DNA of 64,000 nt from Dietzia alimentaria 72 (GTDB lineage Bacteria > Actinomycetota > Actinomycetes > Mycobacteriales > Mycobacteriaceae), in contig NZ_AGFF01000023.1 of assembly GCF_000226215.1 (NCBI RefSeq), positions 1-64,000 of the forward strand, given 5' to 3'. Positions 45,296 through 54,195 of the stretch are shown here, piece by piece (the stretch's first letter is position 1; each line of letters begins with the position of its first letter). The notes under the pieces were generated by a model. The model was not told where the DNA came from. It did not search any database and worked only from the letters and a program-made list of their open reading frames with translations. The position numbers were made by a program, and so were the translations under genes.

Positions 45296-46264
45296 TCAGT
45301 CGTTGGCGTGCAGGTTCGAGTTGAGCTCGACTCTCTCGCGCTTCCACGGCACGGCTTCGACCGCGCCTGACAGTGAGTTGCGGCGGAAGAGCAGGTTATC
45401 CATCCCGGAGAGCTGGCCGGCTTTGATCGGCTCCTTGTCCGCCCAGGCCCCGGCGCGCACGTCCACCTTGGTGCCGGCGGTGACGTAGAGACCAGCTTCG
45501 ACCACGCAGTCGTCGCCCAGCGAGATGCCGACACCGGAGTTGGCACCCAGCAGGCAGCGCTCACCGATGGAGATGGTCTCTTTGCCGCCGCCGGAGAGTG
45601 TGCCCATGATGGAGGCGCCACCTCCGACATCCGAATCGGCGCCCACCACGACACCGGCGGATACGCGCCCCTCGATCATCGAGGCGCCGAGAGTCCCGGC
45701 GTTGAAGTTCACAAATCCTTCGTGCATCACGGTGGTGCCCTCGGCGAGATGGGCACCCAGGCGGACCCGGTCAGCGTCCGCGATTCGGACCCCGCTGGGG
45801 ATCACGTAGTCCACCATCCGGGGAAACTTGTCCACGCTGTAGACGGTCAGGGCGCCGCGAGAACGCAGCTTTGCTCGTACGAGTTCGAAGCCGGGGACGG
45901 CGCAGGGCCCGAAGTTGGTCCACACGACGTTGGTGAGCGTGCCGAACAGCCCGTCCATATTGGCGAAGTGCGGCTTGATCAGCCGATGACTGATCAGGTG
46001 CAGCCGGAGATAGGCGTCGTAGGCGTCGGTCGGCGCCTGCGTGAGGTCGTCGATCTCCACCCGTACGGCGACCCGCTCGACACCGCGATCGACGTCGGGC
46101 CCGGTCAGTGGTGCGAGATCGGAGGGGATCTCGTCTCCGGACAAAGCTCGGTGACCGCCCTGAGATGCGGCACCGAGCTCCGGTGCGGGATACCACACGT
46201 CCAGGACCGTGTGGTCGGACGTCAGGGTGGCTATTCCTGTGGCCAGTGCTCCATGTGCGCTCAT
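45296..46264 (-). CDS. dapD: tetrahydrodipicolinate N-succinyltransferase
   Basis: A 322-residue succinyltransferase of the actinobacterial DapD type. The N-terminal part ([20 protein letters not shown]) precedes a left-handed beta-helix of hexapeptide repeats ([60 protein letters not shown]). It transfers succinate from succinyl-CoA in lysine/DAP synthesis. The start is the ATG at 46264, giving the native N terminus [10 protein letters not shown]. It is divergent from dapE, with about 60 bp between starts, and corresponds to Rv1201c. Confidence 0.96.
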   Translation of the reverse strand: MSAHGALATGIATLTSDHTVLDVWYPAPELGAASQGGHRALSGDEIPSDLAPLTGPDVDRGVERVAVRVEIDDLTQAPTDAYDAYLRLHLISHRLIKPHFANMDGLFGTLTNVVWTNFGPCAVPGFELVRAKLRSRGALTVYSVDKFPRMVDYVIPSGVRIADADRVRLGAHLAEGTTVMHEGFVNFNAGTLGASMIEGRVSAGVVVGADSDVGGGASIMGTLSGGGKETISIGERCLLGANSGVGISLGDDCVVEAGLYVTAGTKVDVRAGAWADKEPIKAGQLSGMDNLLFRRNSLSGAVEAVPWKRERVELNSNLHAND

Positions 46265-46325
46265 GGTCTCGATGCTAACCGGCGGCGCCGACGCTGACCG
46301 GTTACCGGCATCTAAGGTGGACGCC

Positions 46326-47492
46326 GTGAACGCCGTTCCCGACCTGACAGTGAACCCGATCGACCTCACTCGATCCCTGGTCGACATCGCCAGCCCCTCC
46401 CGTGAGGAGGGCGCGATCGCCTCGGCTGTGCACGCGGCGCTCCGCGGCGCGGTTGACGGGTTCAGCGGCCCGGCCGCCGGTCGCACCGAAGTGATCCGCG
46501 TCGGCAACCGGGTCCTGGCCCGGACCAACCGGGGGCTGCCTACCAGGGTCGTCCTGGCGGGCCACCTGGACACTGTGCCCGTCGCGGACAACATTCCGTG
46601 CAGCGTCACAGGTGAGGGTGCCGACCTCGTGCTGCACGGGTGCGGGACTGTTGACATGAAGTCCGGAGACGCCGTTTTCCTCCATCTGTTCGCGACCCTC
46701 GCGGACTCCCACGCGCTTGCTCATGACCTCACTCTGGTGCTCTATGACTGCGAAGAGATCGAAGCCACCGCGAACGGGTTGGGCCTGATCGAACGCTCGC
46801 ACCGGGACTGGCTGGACGGTGATGTGGCGATCCTCGGCGAACCGACGGGTGGTCAACTCGAGGCGGGCTGCCAGGGGACGCTCCGGATCCGGGTCCACGC
46901 CCGTGGTGTCCGTGCGCACTCGGCACGCAGCTGGTTGGGCGACAACGCGGTCCATCGCCTCGCGCCGATCCTCGCGGCCCTCGGGGCGTACGAGCCGCGG
47001 TCGGTGGACATCGACGGTTGTGTGTACCGGGAGGGACTACAGGCTGTCCGCATGTCGGCGGGCGTCGCGGGGAACACCGTTCCGGACGAGGCCTGGATGG
47101 ACGTGAACTTCCGCTCCGCTCCGGACCGCGACACCCAGGCGTCACTCACGCACGCGCTCCAGACGCTCGGACTGACTGAGGCGCAGCGTGTGCGCCAGGG
47201 CCAGGCGCCTCCCGCAGAACCCGGGCTGTACTGGGAACTCACCGACCTCTCGCCAGGTGCGCTGCCCGGGCTGAGCGCCCCGGCCGCCGCGGATCTCGTG
47301 CGGGCGACCGGCGGGCGCGTTCGGGCGAAATTCGGCTGGACCGACGTGTCGAGGTTCGCTGCACTCGGTATTCCGGCCGTCAACCTGGGGCCGGGCGACC
47401 CGGGGCTCGCCCATAAGCGAGATGAACACTGCCCGGCAGCGCAGATCACCGAGGTGGCTGACATGCTCCGCGCGTACCTGACCAACGACTGA
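46326..47492 (+). CDS. dapE: succinyl-diaminopimelate desuccinylase
   Basis: A 388-residue M20 metallopeptidase. Metal and catalytic residues are in [10 protein letters not shown] (His and Asp), [12 protein letters not shown] (bridging Asp), [10 protein letters not shown] (catalytic Glu) and the C-terminal HKRDEHCP (last His). It releases succinate to give LL-diaminopimelate. Two starts are possible: GTG at 46317 and GTG at 46326. A TAAGGT at 46313-46318 could be a -10 for a leaderless message starting at 46326. It is divergent from dapD and corresponds to Rv1202. Confidence 0.95.
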   Translation: MNAVPDLTVNPIDLTRSLVDIASPSREEGAIASAVHAALRGAVDGFSGPAAGRTEVIRVGNRVLARTNRGLPTRVVLAGHLDTVPVADNIPCSVTGEGADLVLHGCGTVDMKSGDAVFLHLFATLADSHALAHDLTLVLYDCEEIEATANGLGLIERSHRDWLDGDVAILGEPTGGQLEAGCQGTLRIRVHARGVRAHSARSWLGDNAVHRLAPILAALGAYEPRSVDIDGCVYREGLQAVRMSAGVAGNTVPDEAWMDVNFRSAPDRDTQASLTHALQTLGLTEAQRVRQGQAPPAEPGLYWELTDLSPGALPGLSAPAAADLVRATGGRVRAKFGWTDVSRFAALGIPAVNLGPGDPGLAHKRDEHCPAAQITEVADMLRAYLTND

Positions 47493-47528
47493 CCCCGCAC
47501 CACCAGACCTGAAGGAGACACCCGGCAC

Positions 47529-48329
47529 ATGGCATCCACTGACCAGGTACACATGCGAGGCCCGGTCCTCGTCCGTCGCGCTAAGGGCGGCGAGCGCACC
47601 ACGACGGACCAGCGACTGCTGGACCACGACCAGGACACGGACTGGCTGCACACCGACCCCTGGCGGGTCCTGCGGATCCAGAGCGAGTTCGTCAACGGCT
47701 TCGGCGCACTCGCCGAGCTGCCCGACGCCGTGAGCGTGTTCGGCTCCGCGCGTACCAGGCCCGGCGATCCTGCCTACGAGCAGGCGGTCGAACTGGGAAG
47801 GGCCCTCACGGAGGCCGGTTACGCGGTGGTAACCGGTGGCGGTCCGGGGCAGATGGAGGCGGCGAACAAGGGTGCATGGGAGGCCAACGGGCTGTCCGTG
47901 GGGCTCGGCATCGAGTTGCCCATGGAGCAGAGCGTGAACCGATGGGTGGAACTCGGCCTGCACTTCCGCTACTTCTTTGTGCGCAAGACGATGTTCGTCA
48001 AGTACACGCAGGCCTTCGTCTGCACCCCGGGCGGCTTCGGCACCCTCGACGAGTTCTTCGAGGCCATCACGCTGGTGCAAACCGACAAGATCACAAGGTT
48101 CCCGATCGTTCTGCTGGGGGTGGACTTCTGGTCGCCGCTGGTCGAGTGGATCCGCGGGACGCTCGCCGAACAGGGGATGATCTCCGCCTCCGACCTGGAC
48201 CTGATGATGGTCACCGACTCGGTTCCTGAGGCCGTGGAGTACATCCGCCGGGCTCATAACCGGGCCGCGGTGACGACCGAACAGCGCGAGGATCAGTTCG
48301 GCGTGGAACACCGGGGGATCGAGCGCTGA
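47529..48329 (+). CDS. LOG-family protein (cytokinin riboside 5'-monophosphate phosphoribohydrolase-like), long form
   Basis: A 266-residue Rossmann protein of the LOG/lysine decarboxylase-like family. The core has AVSVFGSARTRPGDPAYEQA, VVTGGGPGQMEAANKGAWEA and the catalytic PGGFGTLDEFFEAITLVQ (PGGxGTxxE). The N-terminal 45 residues, including a HTDPWRVLRIQSEFVNGF helix, are typical of the longer TIGR00730-type proteins. It hydrolyses nucleotide 5'-monophosphates of cytokinin type or related nucleotides. GAAGGAG lies ten bases before the ATG. Its stop shares a base with the next LOG gene (TGATG). Confidence 0.9.
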   Translation: MASTDQVHMRGPVLVRRAKGGERTTTDQRLLDHDQDTDWLHTDPWRVLRIQSEFVNGFGALAELPDAVSVFGSARTRPGDPAYEQAVELGRALTEAGYAVVTGGGPGQMEAANKGAWEANGLSVGLGIELPMEQSVNRWVELGLHFRYFFVRKTMFVKYTQAFVCTPGGFGTLDEFFEAITLVQTDKITRFPIVLLGVDFWSPLVEWIRGTLAEQGMISASDLDLMMVTDSVPEAVEYIRRAHNRAAVTTEQREDQFGVEHRGIER

Positions 48330-48883
48330 TGTCGCCGCTTCCGGGCCGGAGGGTCTGCGTCTACTGTGCCTCCTCGACCTACGATCCCGAGCTGCTGGAC
48401 ATCGCCACGGCGGTAGGAGACGGTATCGCCCGACGTGGCTGGTCACTGGTCTCCGGGGGCGGAAACGTCTCGATGATGGGTGCGCTCGCCGAGGCCGCAC
48501 GATCGGGCGGAGCGAGGACCGTGGGCGTGATCCCGGAGGGGCTTCGGGTTCGCGAGGTCGCGGACACCGGGTCTGACGAGCTGGTGGTGGTGACCTCCAT
48601 GCGCGAACGTAAGCGGGAGATGGAGGAGCGGTCGGATGCGTTCCTCACGCTGCCCGGCGGCATCGGCACGATGGAGGAGATGTTCGAAGTCTGGACCGCG
48701 GCGTCATTGGGCTTCCATCACAAACCCGTGGTGCTCTACGACCCGATCGGTTTCTATCGGCCGCTGTTGGACTGGGTGAACAGTCTGGCGGAGGCTGGCC
48801 TGGTCAAACAGGAGGCACTTGCGTGCCTGGTGGTACAGGACGATCTCGAGGCCGCACTCGACGCCTGTGGAGGACGACGGTGA
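48329..48883 (+). CDS. LOG-family phosphoribohydrolase, short form (Rv1205-like)
   Basis: A 184-residue LOG protein with CVYCASSTYDPELLDIA, LVSGGGNVSMMGALAEAA, GVIPEGL and the catalytic LPGGIGTMEEMFEVWTAASL (PGGxGTxxE). Rv1205 of M. tuberculosis, its positional counterpart, makes cytokinins by releasing the base from its ribotide. It is coupled on both sides: ATG at 48329 within the preceding stop, and its stop within the folP2-type start. Confidence 0.93.
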   Translation: MSPLPGRRVCVYCASSTYDPELLDIATAVGDGIARRGWSLVSGGGNVSMMGALAEAARSGGARTVGVIPEGLRVREVADTGSDELVVVTSMRERKREMEERSDAFLTLPGGIGTMEEMFEVWTAASLGFHHKPVVLYDPIGFYRPLLDWVNSLAEAGLVKQEALACLVVQDDLEAALDACGGRR

Positions 48884-49764
48884 GTAGACGAGCTGTGCCG
48901 CCGCTGCCGACGCTCTGCGGTCGACCGGTTCCTGTCGAACGACCGCTGGTGATGGCGATCGTCAACCGCACCCCTGACTCGTTCTACGACCGTGGTGCCA
49001 CCTTTACGGACACCGCCGCGATGCGCAGGGTCGACGAGGTCGTGGCTGGTGGTGCCGACATCGTCGACATCGGTGGGGTCAAAGCCGGACCGGGCGACCT
49101 CGTCGACGCTGAAGCCGAGACCCGCCGTGTGGTGCCATTCGTGGAGGCGGTTCGTGGTCGTTATCCGGGTGTCGTTATTTCGGTCGACACCTGGCGTGGA
49201 GACGTGGCGCGACGCGCGTTGGCGGCGGGAGCAGACCTCGTCAACGACACCTGGGCCGGACACGATCCCGGGGTTCTGGAAGCGGCGGGGGAGGTCGGTG
49301 CGGGCTTCGTCTGCTCGCACACCGGGGGCGCGGTTCCGAGAACCCGTCCCTATCGGGTTGGGTACGAGGACGTGGTCCGCGACGTGGTCGATGAGTTGTC
49401 GGCGGCCGCGGAGCGTGCTCTGGCCGCAGGAGTTCCGGCCGACGGGGTCCTGGTGGACCCGACCCACGATTTCGGCAAGAACACTTTCCATGGGTTGGAG
49501 TTGCTCCGCCGGATGGACGAGGTCGTCGCGGTGGGTCACCCGGTTCTCATGGCGCTGAGCAACAAAGACTTCATCGGCGAGACTCTGGATGCGGACGTCG
49601 ACCACCGTTCGGAGGGCACCCTCGCGGCGACCTCGGTGGCGGCGCTGCACGGTGCGCGGGTGTTCCGGACGCATGACGTGCCGGGGACCCTGCGGGCGCT
49701 GGAGATGATCGCATCGATCGTGGGGACGCGCCCACCTGCGCGGACGATCCGTGGACTGGCGTGA
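48880..49764 (+). CDS. folP2: FolP2-type dihydropteroate synthase paralogue, probably not a DHPS
   Basis: A 294-residue TIM-barrel of DHPS length. It begins VMAIVNRTPDSFYDRGATFT, aligning with the N-T-P-DSF-DGG loop, but the pterin/pABA pocket is altered: the DIGGESTRPG block reads DIGGVKAGPG, the later SRK signature reads ALSNKDFIGE, and the DPGIGFGK segment reads DPTHDFGKN. Mycobacterial FolP2 proteins (Rv1207) show similar loss and have not substituted for FolP1. The GTG at 48880 overlaps the LOG stop, and GGAGG lies six bases upstream. The true reaction is unknown. Confidence 0.88.
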   Translation: MSRRAVPPLPTLCGRPVPVERPLVMAIVNRTPDSFYDRGATFTDTAAMRRVDEVVAGGADIVDIGGVKAGPGDLVDAEAETRRVVPFVEAVRGRYPGVVISVDTWRGDVARRALAAGADLVNDTWAGHDPGVLEAAGEVGAGFVCSHTGGAVPRTRPYRVGYEDVVRDVVDELSAAAERALAAGVPADGVLVDPTHDFGKNTFHGLELLRRMDEVVAVGHPVLMALSNKDFIGETLDADVDHRSEGTLAATSVAALHGARVFRTHDVPGTLRALEMIASIVGTRPPARTIRGLA

Positions 49765-49837
49765 CCGCGACGATCGGTCCGACCGGCGTGTGCCAAACTG
49801 GAGCTTCGGTTGGCAGTAGGGAATAGGGGCGCGCGGA

Positions 49838-50188
49838 ATGCTCACAGTCATCGTCTACGTGGTGGTCACTCTGGTTGTGGCAGCCGCGTTATTCGCCCTG
49901 TCCGTGGTGGTCTTCGGCCGTTCGGAGGTGTTGCCGACCGTGGCGACCGGCCACACTGTCACGCATCTTCCCGAGGGGCCCCTGGCGGGCGAGGACCTGC
50001 GCGAGGTGCGCTTCGGAATGTCGGCCCGGGGGTACACGATGTCCGAGGTCGACTGGACGCTGGAACATGCGGCGGCGGAGATAGACCGTCTCCGCGCGCG
50101 GCTCGAAGAGGCCGGGATCGAGCCCGGGGCGTCCCACGGGCTGGACGTCGGACCCGCTCCGGCATCCCACGCCGCATCAACGCGCTAG
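49838..50188 (+). CDS. membrane protein with DivIVA domain (Rv1209-like)
   Basis: A 116-residue protein: one membrane helix at residues about 3-27 (VIVYVVVTLVVAAALFALSV), then a DivIVA domain (VRFGMSARGYTMSEVDWTLE, AAAEIDRLRARLEEAG) at about 57-93, and a short disordered tail. DivIVA/Wag31-type domains sense curved membrane at poles and septa, so a role in polar growth or septum placement is plausible. It corresponds to Rv1209. The gpgS gene that precedes it in M. tuberculosis is absent here. Confidence 0.88.
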   Translation: MLTVIVYVVVTLVVAAALFALSVVVFGRSEVLPTVATGHTVTHLPEGPLAGEDLREVRFGMSARGYTMSEVDWTLEHAAAEIDRLRARLEEAGIEPGASHGLDVGPAPASHAASTR

Positions 50189-50278
50189 AATTGGGTACAT
50201 CCACTCAGCAGTACCGTCGTGGCTCGGAGGTCCTCACCGGACGCCGCCCCGCGGACAAAGACGAAGGGAATCGACCCG

Positions 50279-50446
50279 ATGGCGGCTATGAAGCCCAGGA
50301 CCGGTGACGGACCGATGGAAGCGGCCAAGGAGGGCCGCGGGATCGTCATGCGAGTCCCTCTGGAGGGTGGCGGACGACTTGTCGTCGAGCTGACCCCCGA
50401 CGAGGCGAAGTCGCTCAGCGAGGAGCTCTCGCAGGCCACCTCTTGA
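50279..50446 (+). CDS. DUF3117 small conserved protein (Rv1211-like)
   Basis: A 55-residue protein MAAMKPRTGDGPMEAAKEGR, then GIVMRVPLEGGGRLVVELTP and DEAKSLSEELSQ, nearly identical along its length to a family conserved throughout actinobacteria. The ATG at 50279 matches the family start; a longer frame from 50219 lacks support. Function is unknown. Such high conservation in a tiny protein suggests an important structural or regulatory role. It follows the DivIVA-domain gene after 90 bp. Confidence 0.92.
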   Translation: MAAMKPRTGDGPMEAAKEGRGIVMRVPLEGGGRLVVELTPDEAKSLSEELSQATS

Positions 50447-50522
50447 TCGATCGCTCCACCGTTGCCGGCGCATCCGACCCTAGTGGCGGGTGCGCCGTCT
50501 CATGTCCTCGTAAGGTGTTCTG

Positions 50523-51995
50523 ATGTCAGCCATCCCCAGTCGTTCGCTGCCCACCGTCAGCGTGGTGTCCGGCCCCGCGACGGTCGACTCCCTGTCCGTT
50601 GTCGTCCGGTCCGCCGAGCCGGGTAGGCCGCCACGTGGGCTGGCGGCAGAGGCGAGGGTTGACGTTCATGACGGTCACCCCGTGATCGAGGTGGAGCTGG
50701 ACGAGACCGTGCCGCGTGCTGGTTGGGCAGGTGCGGTCGACCATGGGCTGGGGCACCGCCGCGCGGGTGCGGCGCTGGCCCGCCATCTCCGCGATTCCCG
50801 CCGGGCGCAGTCGGTTGAGGTGACGGTGCCGGATGTGGTCCCGCTCGATCGCGTGGGGGATCTCGTCCTGGGCTACCTCCTGGGCGCCCGGGGGCAGGAC
50901 GTGTATGCTGCGCAGCCGTCTCCGCCCGCACCCGATCTCGTGGTGCGCACAGTTTCCGAGATAGGAAGTGACGACGACGAGGACGCGGTCGCCCGTGCCG
51001 TCGCGGTCGCCGTGAAATCCGCTGAGGCCACGTCTCTGGCCCGCGATCTCGCCGGGGCCCCGTCCGACCTGAAGACTCCGGAATGGCTGGTGGCCCGGAT
51101 GTCCGAGGTGTTGGTCGCGGCAGGGATGCAGACGACCGTGATCGACGGCGAGGAGTTAGTCACCGGCGGCTTCGGCGGCGTCCTCGCCGTGGGCGGCGGC
51201 TCGGATAACGCCCCCCGAGTCCTGGTGGCGCGCCGCCCGGGCTCCGGGCCCCGGGTGTTGCTGGTGGGCAAGGGCATCACGTTCGACACCGGCGGGATCT
51301 CGGTTAAGCCCGCAGAGGGCATGCATCTCATGCGGACCGACATGGCGGGGTCGGCGGCGGTAGCGGCGGCCGCGGCCACGTTCTGCTCCAACCCCACCGG
51401 CGCGCACGAGGATCTGGACCTGACCGTCGTGGTTCCCTCTGCGGAGAACATGCTCTCGGGGTCTGCTTATCGCCCCGGAGACGTGGTGACGCATGTCGAC
51501 GGGACGACGTCCGAGATCACCAACACGGACGCGGAGGGGCGGATGGTCCTTGCGGACGCGTTGGCCCACGGCATCGAGGTGTGTGATCCGGAGGTCGTGG
51601 TGGACGTGGCCACCCTCACTGGCGCGATGAAGGTCGCACTGGGCATGCGTACCGGTGCCGTGATGGCGACTGACGATGACCTCGCGGACCGTGTCGCCCT
51701 GGCGGGTGCGACGTCGGGGGAGCGGTGGTGGCGTCTTCCGCTGCCCGAGGATCTGCGCCCGGCCGTCCGGTCGGACATCGCCGATATTCATCAGGCGCCC
51801 AAGGGGCCCGGTGCCATCACCGCTGCGCTATTCCTCGAGAAGTTCGTGGGGGGCCGTCCCTGGGCTCACCTCGACATCGCGGGGCCGGCCCGGTCGCCGG
51901 AAGAGATCGACGAGGTCGGTCCCGTCGCCACCGGGTTCGCGACGCGCACGCTGCTCGGTCTGCTGAGGGACCTGGCGGAGCGGCCCAGGTCGTGA
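50523..51995 (+). CDS. pepA: leucyl aminopeptidase (M17)
   Basis: A 490-residue cytosolic aminopeptidase. The C-terminal M17 domain contains VGKGITFDTGGISVKPAEGM (metal Lys/Asp and catalytic Lys) and the family signature TNTDAEGRMVLADALAHG. It removes N-terminal residues from peptides as a hexamer with two metal ions per subunit. The N-terminal domain is variable. The rlmA start codon lies in its stop (GTGA), so the two are coupled. Confidence 0.95.
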   Translation: MSAIPSRSLPTVSVVSGPATVDSLSVVVRSAEPGRPPRGLAAEARVDVHDGHPVIEVELDETVPRAGWAGAVDHGLGHRRAGAALARHLRDSRRAQSVEVTVPDVVPLDRVGDLVLGYLLGARGQDVYAAQPSPPAPDLVVRTVSEIGSDDDEDAVARAVAVAVKSAEATSLARDLAGAPSDLKTPEWLVARMSEVLVAAGMQTTVIDGEELVTGGFGGVLAVGGGSDNAPRVLVARRPGSGPRVLLVGKGITFDTGGISVKPAEGMHLMRTDMAGSAAVAAAAATFCSNPTGAHEDLDLTVVVPSAENMLSGSAYRPGDVVTHVDGTTSEITNTDAEGRMVLADALAHGIEVCDPEVVVDVATLTGAMKVALGMRTGAVMATDDDLADRVALAGATSGERWWRLPLPEDLRPAVRSDIADIHQAPKGPGAITAALFLEKFVGGRPWAHLDIAGPARSPEEIDEVGPVATGFATRTLLGLLRDLAERPRS

Positions 51996-52897
51996 GTGCC
52001 TCACCGGAGGCGCTGGATCGACTCGTACCGCTTCTGGAGTGCCCACACTGTGGTCGTGGTGTGGAGGCGGTCGACACCGGGGTGGTGTGCGGCAGCGGGC
52101 ATTCGTTCGACCGGGCGCGGCAGGGCTATCTCACCCTGTTCGGCCCCCGCGGTCGTCGTTTTTCCGGTGACACAGCTGAGCAGCTGGCAGCCCGCGACCG
52201 GGTACTCAGGGCAGGCCTGTTCGACGAACTCGCCGAGGCACTCGCCGACGCCGCTGTCGATGGCACTGGTTTTCACGCGGCGACCGCGCGGGCCGATCAC
52301 CCTGCTGCAGTGCTGCTGGAAGCGGGTGCGGGGACCGGTTTTTACCTCGACCGGGTCGTCGAAGCGGTCAGCGCGGCCCAGCAGTCACCCGATCGGGTCC
52401 TCGGGGTCGGTACCGAGATTTCTGTGGCGGCGGCCCGTCGCCTCGCCAAGGCAAACTCGCTCGTCGCCGCGGTGGTTGCGGACACCTGGGACCGGGTGCC
52501 TCTCGGGACGGGCTCCGTGGATGTGCTCCAGGTGGTTTTCGCGCCGCGGAACACCGCTGAGTTCGCGCGTGTCCTGCGCCCGGGCGGGACGCTGGTCATC
52601 GCGGTGCCTGGCGAGGGGCATCTGGAACCACTGCGCACGCGCGCGGGAATGCTCAGACCGGCGGCCGATAAGGGCGAGCGTCTGGACGCCGACCTGGCGG
52701 AGGCGTTCGAACCTATCCGGGTTCGTCGCGTCGATTCGACCGCAGCGGTTCCCACCTCGATAGCGGTGGACCTGGCGCTGATGGGGCCGAGCGGGCTCCA
52801 CCTCGACCGCGCAGAGCTCGAACGTCACCTCGGCCCGGGGGAGTCACCGGTGCGATTACACGTGGAGGTGCGGTCCTACCGGGCTCTACAACAGTGA
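51992..52897 (+). CDS. rlmA: 23S rRNA (guanine-N1)-methyltransferase, RlmA family
   Basis: A 301-residue methyltransferase with an N-terminal zinc ribbon (ECPHCGRGVEAVDTGVVCGS, Cys17, 20, 33 and His37) and the family motif HSFDRARQGYLTLF, followed by a SAM-binding Rossmann domain (LLEAGAGTGFYLDRVVEA at about 103-120). It methylates G745 or G748 of 23S rRNA; the RlmA-II (TlrB) type confers tylosin resistance in actinomycetes. Which G is modified cannot be told from sequence. Start GTG overlaps the pepA stop; the 3' end overlaps glgA by 12 bp. Confidence 0.93.
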   Translation: MSASPEALDRLVPLLECPHCGRGVEAVDTGVVCGSGHSFDRARQGYLTLFGPRGRRFSGDTAEQLAARDRVLRAGLFDELAEALADAAVDGTGFHAATARADHPAAVLLEAGAGTGFYLDRVVEAVSAAQQSPDRVLGVGTEISVAAARRLAKANSLVAAVVADTWDRVPLGTGSVDVLQVVFAPRNTAEFARVLRPGGTLVIAVPGEGHLEPLRTRAGMLRPAADKGERLDADLAEAFEPIRVRRVDSTAAVPTSIAVDLALMGPSGLHLDRAELERHLGPGESPVRLHVEVRSYRALQQ

Positions 52898-54052
52898 GGC
52901 GTACAACTGGTGGGTCTGCTCGGCGATCGCCTGCCACGAGAACCTGGTCCGGGCCCGGTCGGCGCCCGCCCGCCCGAAATGTGCGGCCTTGTCCGGGTCA
53001 GAGATCAGCTCGTTGACTGCGGCCGCGATCCCGGCCTCAAACGCCTCGGTGTCCGCCTCGTCATAGTGGACGAGGGTGCCCGTCTCACCGTCAACAACCA
53101 CCTCGGGGATTCCTCCGACATCGGATGCCACCACGGCGGTGTCACACGCCATCGCCTCGAGGTTCACGATTCCCAGCGGCTCGTACACCGAGGGGCAGGC
53201 GAAGACTGTCACGGCGGAGAGGACCTCGATGACCTGGTGGCGCGGCAACATGTCACGTAGCCAGAACACCCCGTCCCGGCCTTCGCGGAGTTCCTCCACG
53301 AGCCCTTCCATCTCGGCGCCGATCTCGGGGGTGTCCGGTGCCCCTGCGCAGAGCACCAGCTGGGTGTCGGGGTGGAAATCGCGAGCTGCCCGGACCAGGT
53401 GGGGCACACCCTTTTGACGCGTGATGCGGCCGACAAACGCCACGATCGGTCGGTCGGGGTCCACACCGTGCTTCCGGAGAATGGAGTCCTCGGCCGTGAA
53501 CGGCTCGACCGGGGACCACGCCGCGGTGTCGATTCCGTTGAGGATCACGTGGATACGGTCCGGTTCGATCTCGGGATAGACGCGCAGGATCTCCTCCTTC
53601 ATCCGCGCGCTCACCGCCACGACGGCGTCGGCGTGGGCGAACGCGTTGCGCTCGGACCAAGAGGACACGCGGTAGCCACCGCCGAGTTGTTCGGCCTTCC
53701 ATGGCCGACTCGGCTCGAGCGAGTGTGCGGACACCACATGGGGGATCCCGTAGAGCTCGCCCGCCAGGTGTCCGGCCAGCCCCGAGTACCAGGTGTGTGA
53801 GTGGACGATGTCCGCGCCGTCGGCCGCGACCGACATGCGTAGGCCAGCCGACAACGTCTGGATGGCAGGGTTGGCGTCCGGGCCCAGCTCTGGGTCGGGA
53901 CGGAAGGCCCGTGCGGTGTCGCGGTCCGCACCCATGCACAGCACGTCGACCTCACACAGGGACCGTAGGTTCGCGACCAGCTCGGTCACATGGACTCCCG
54001 CCCCGCCGTACACCTCAGGCGGGTACTCCCTCGTCATCATCGCTACTCGCAC
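52886..54052 (-). CDS. glgA: GT4 glycogen/maltose-1-phosphate synthase (GlgA/GlgM type)
   Basis: A 388-residue GT4 glucosyltransferase, corresponding to Rv1212c, which uses ADP-glucose and can make maltose-1-phosphate for the GlgE pathway. It has MTREYPPEVYGGAGVHVTEL near the N terminus, VVSAHSLEPSRPWK, NGIDTAAWSPVEPF, AFVGRITRQKGVPHLVRAAR and the E-x7-E motif region VYEPLGIVNLEAMA. The start is the GTG at 54052 (VRVAMMTREYPPE), which matches the mycobacterial start. It is divergent from glgC and ends 12 bp inside rlmA. Confidence 0.94.
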   Translation of the reverse strand: MRVAMMTREYPPEVYGGAGVHVTELVANLRSLCEVDVLCMGADRDTARAFRPDPELGPDANPAIQTLSAGLRMSVAADGADIVHSHTWYSGLAGHLAGELYGIPHVVSAHSLEPSRPWKAEQLGGGYRVSSWSERNAFAHADAVVAVSARMKEEILRVYPEIEPDRIHVILNGIDTAAWSPVEPFTAEDSILRKHGVDPDRPIVAFVGRITRQKGVPHLVRAARDFHPDTQLVLCAGAPDTPEIGAEMEGLVEELREGRDGVFWLRDMLPRHQVIEVLSAVTVFACPSVYEPLGIVNLEAMACDTAVVASDVGGIPEVVVDGETGTLVHYDEADTEAFEAGIAAAVNELISDPDKAAHFGRAGADRARTRFSWQAIAEQTHQLYASLL

Positions 54053-54195
54053 ACCGGTCAACCTAGTCGCTTCGTGCTCCGCTCGTGGTCTGCCGGATGG
54101 ACTACAGGTCGTTCTGGGGTGGATGCCGGGCATAAGCGGGGGGAAAGCACGCGATGACCGGTGGTTGTGAGGCGGAAGTCGTTACGGTGGGTGGT

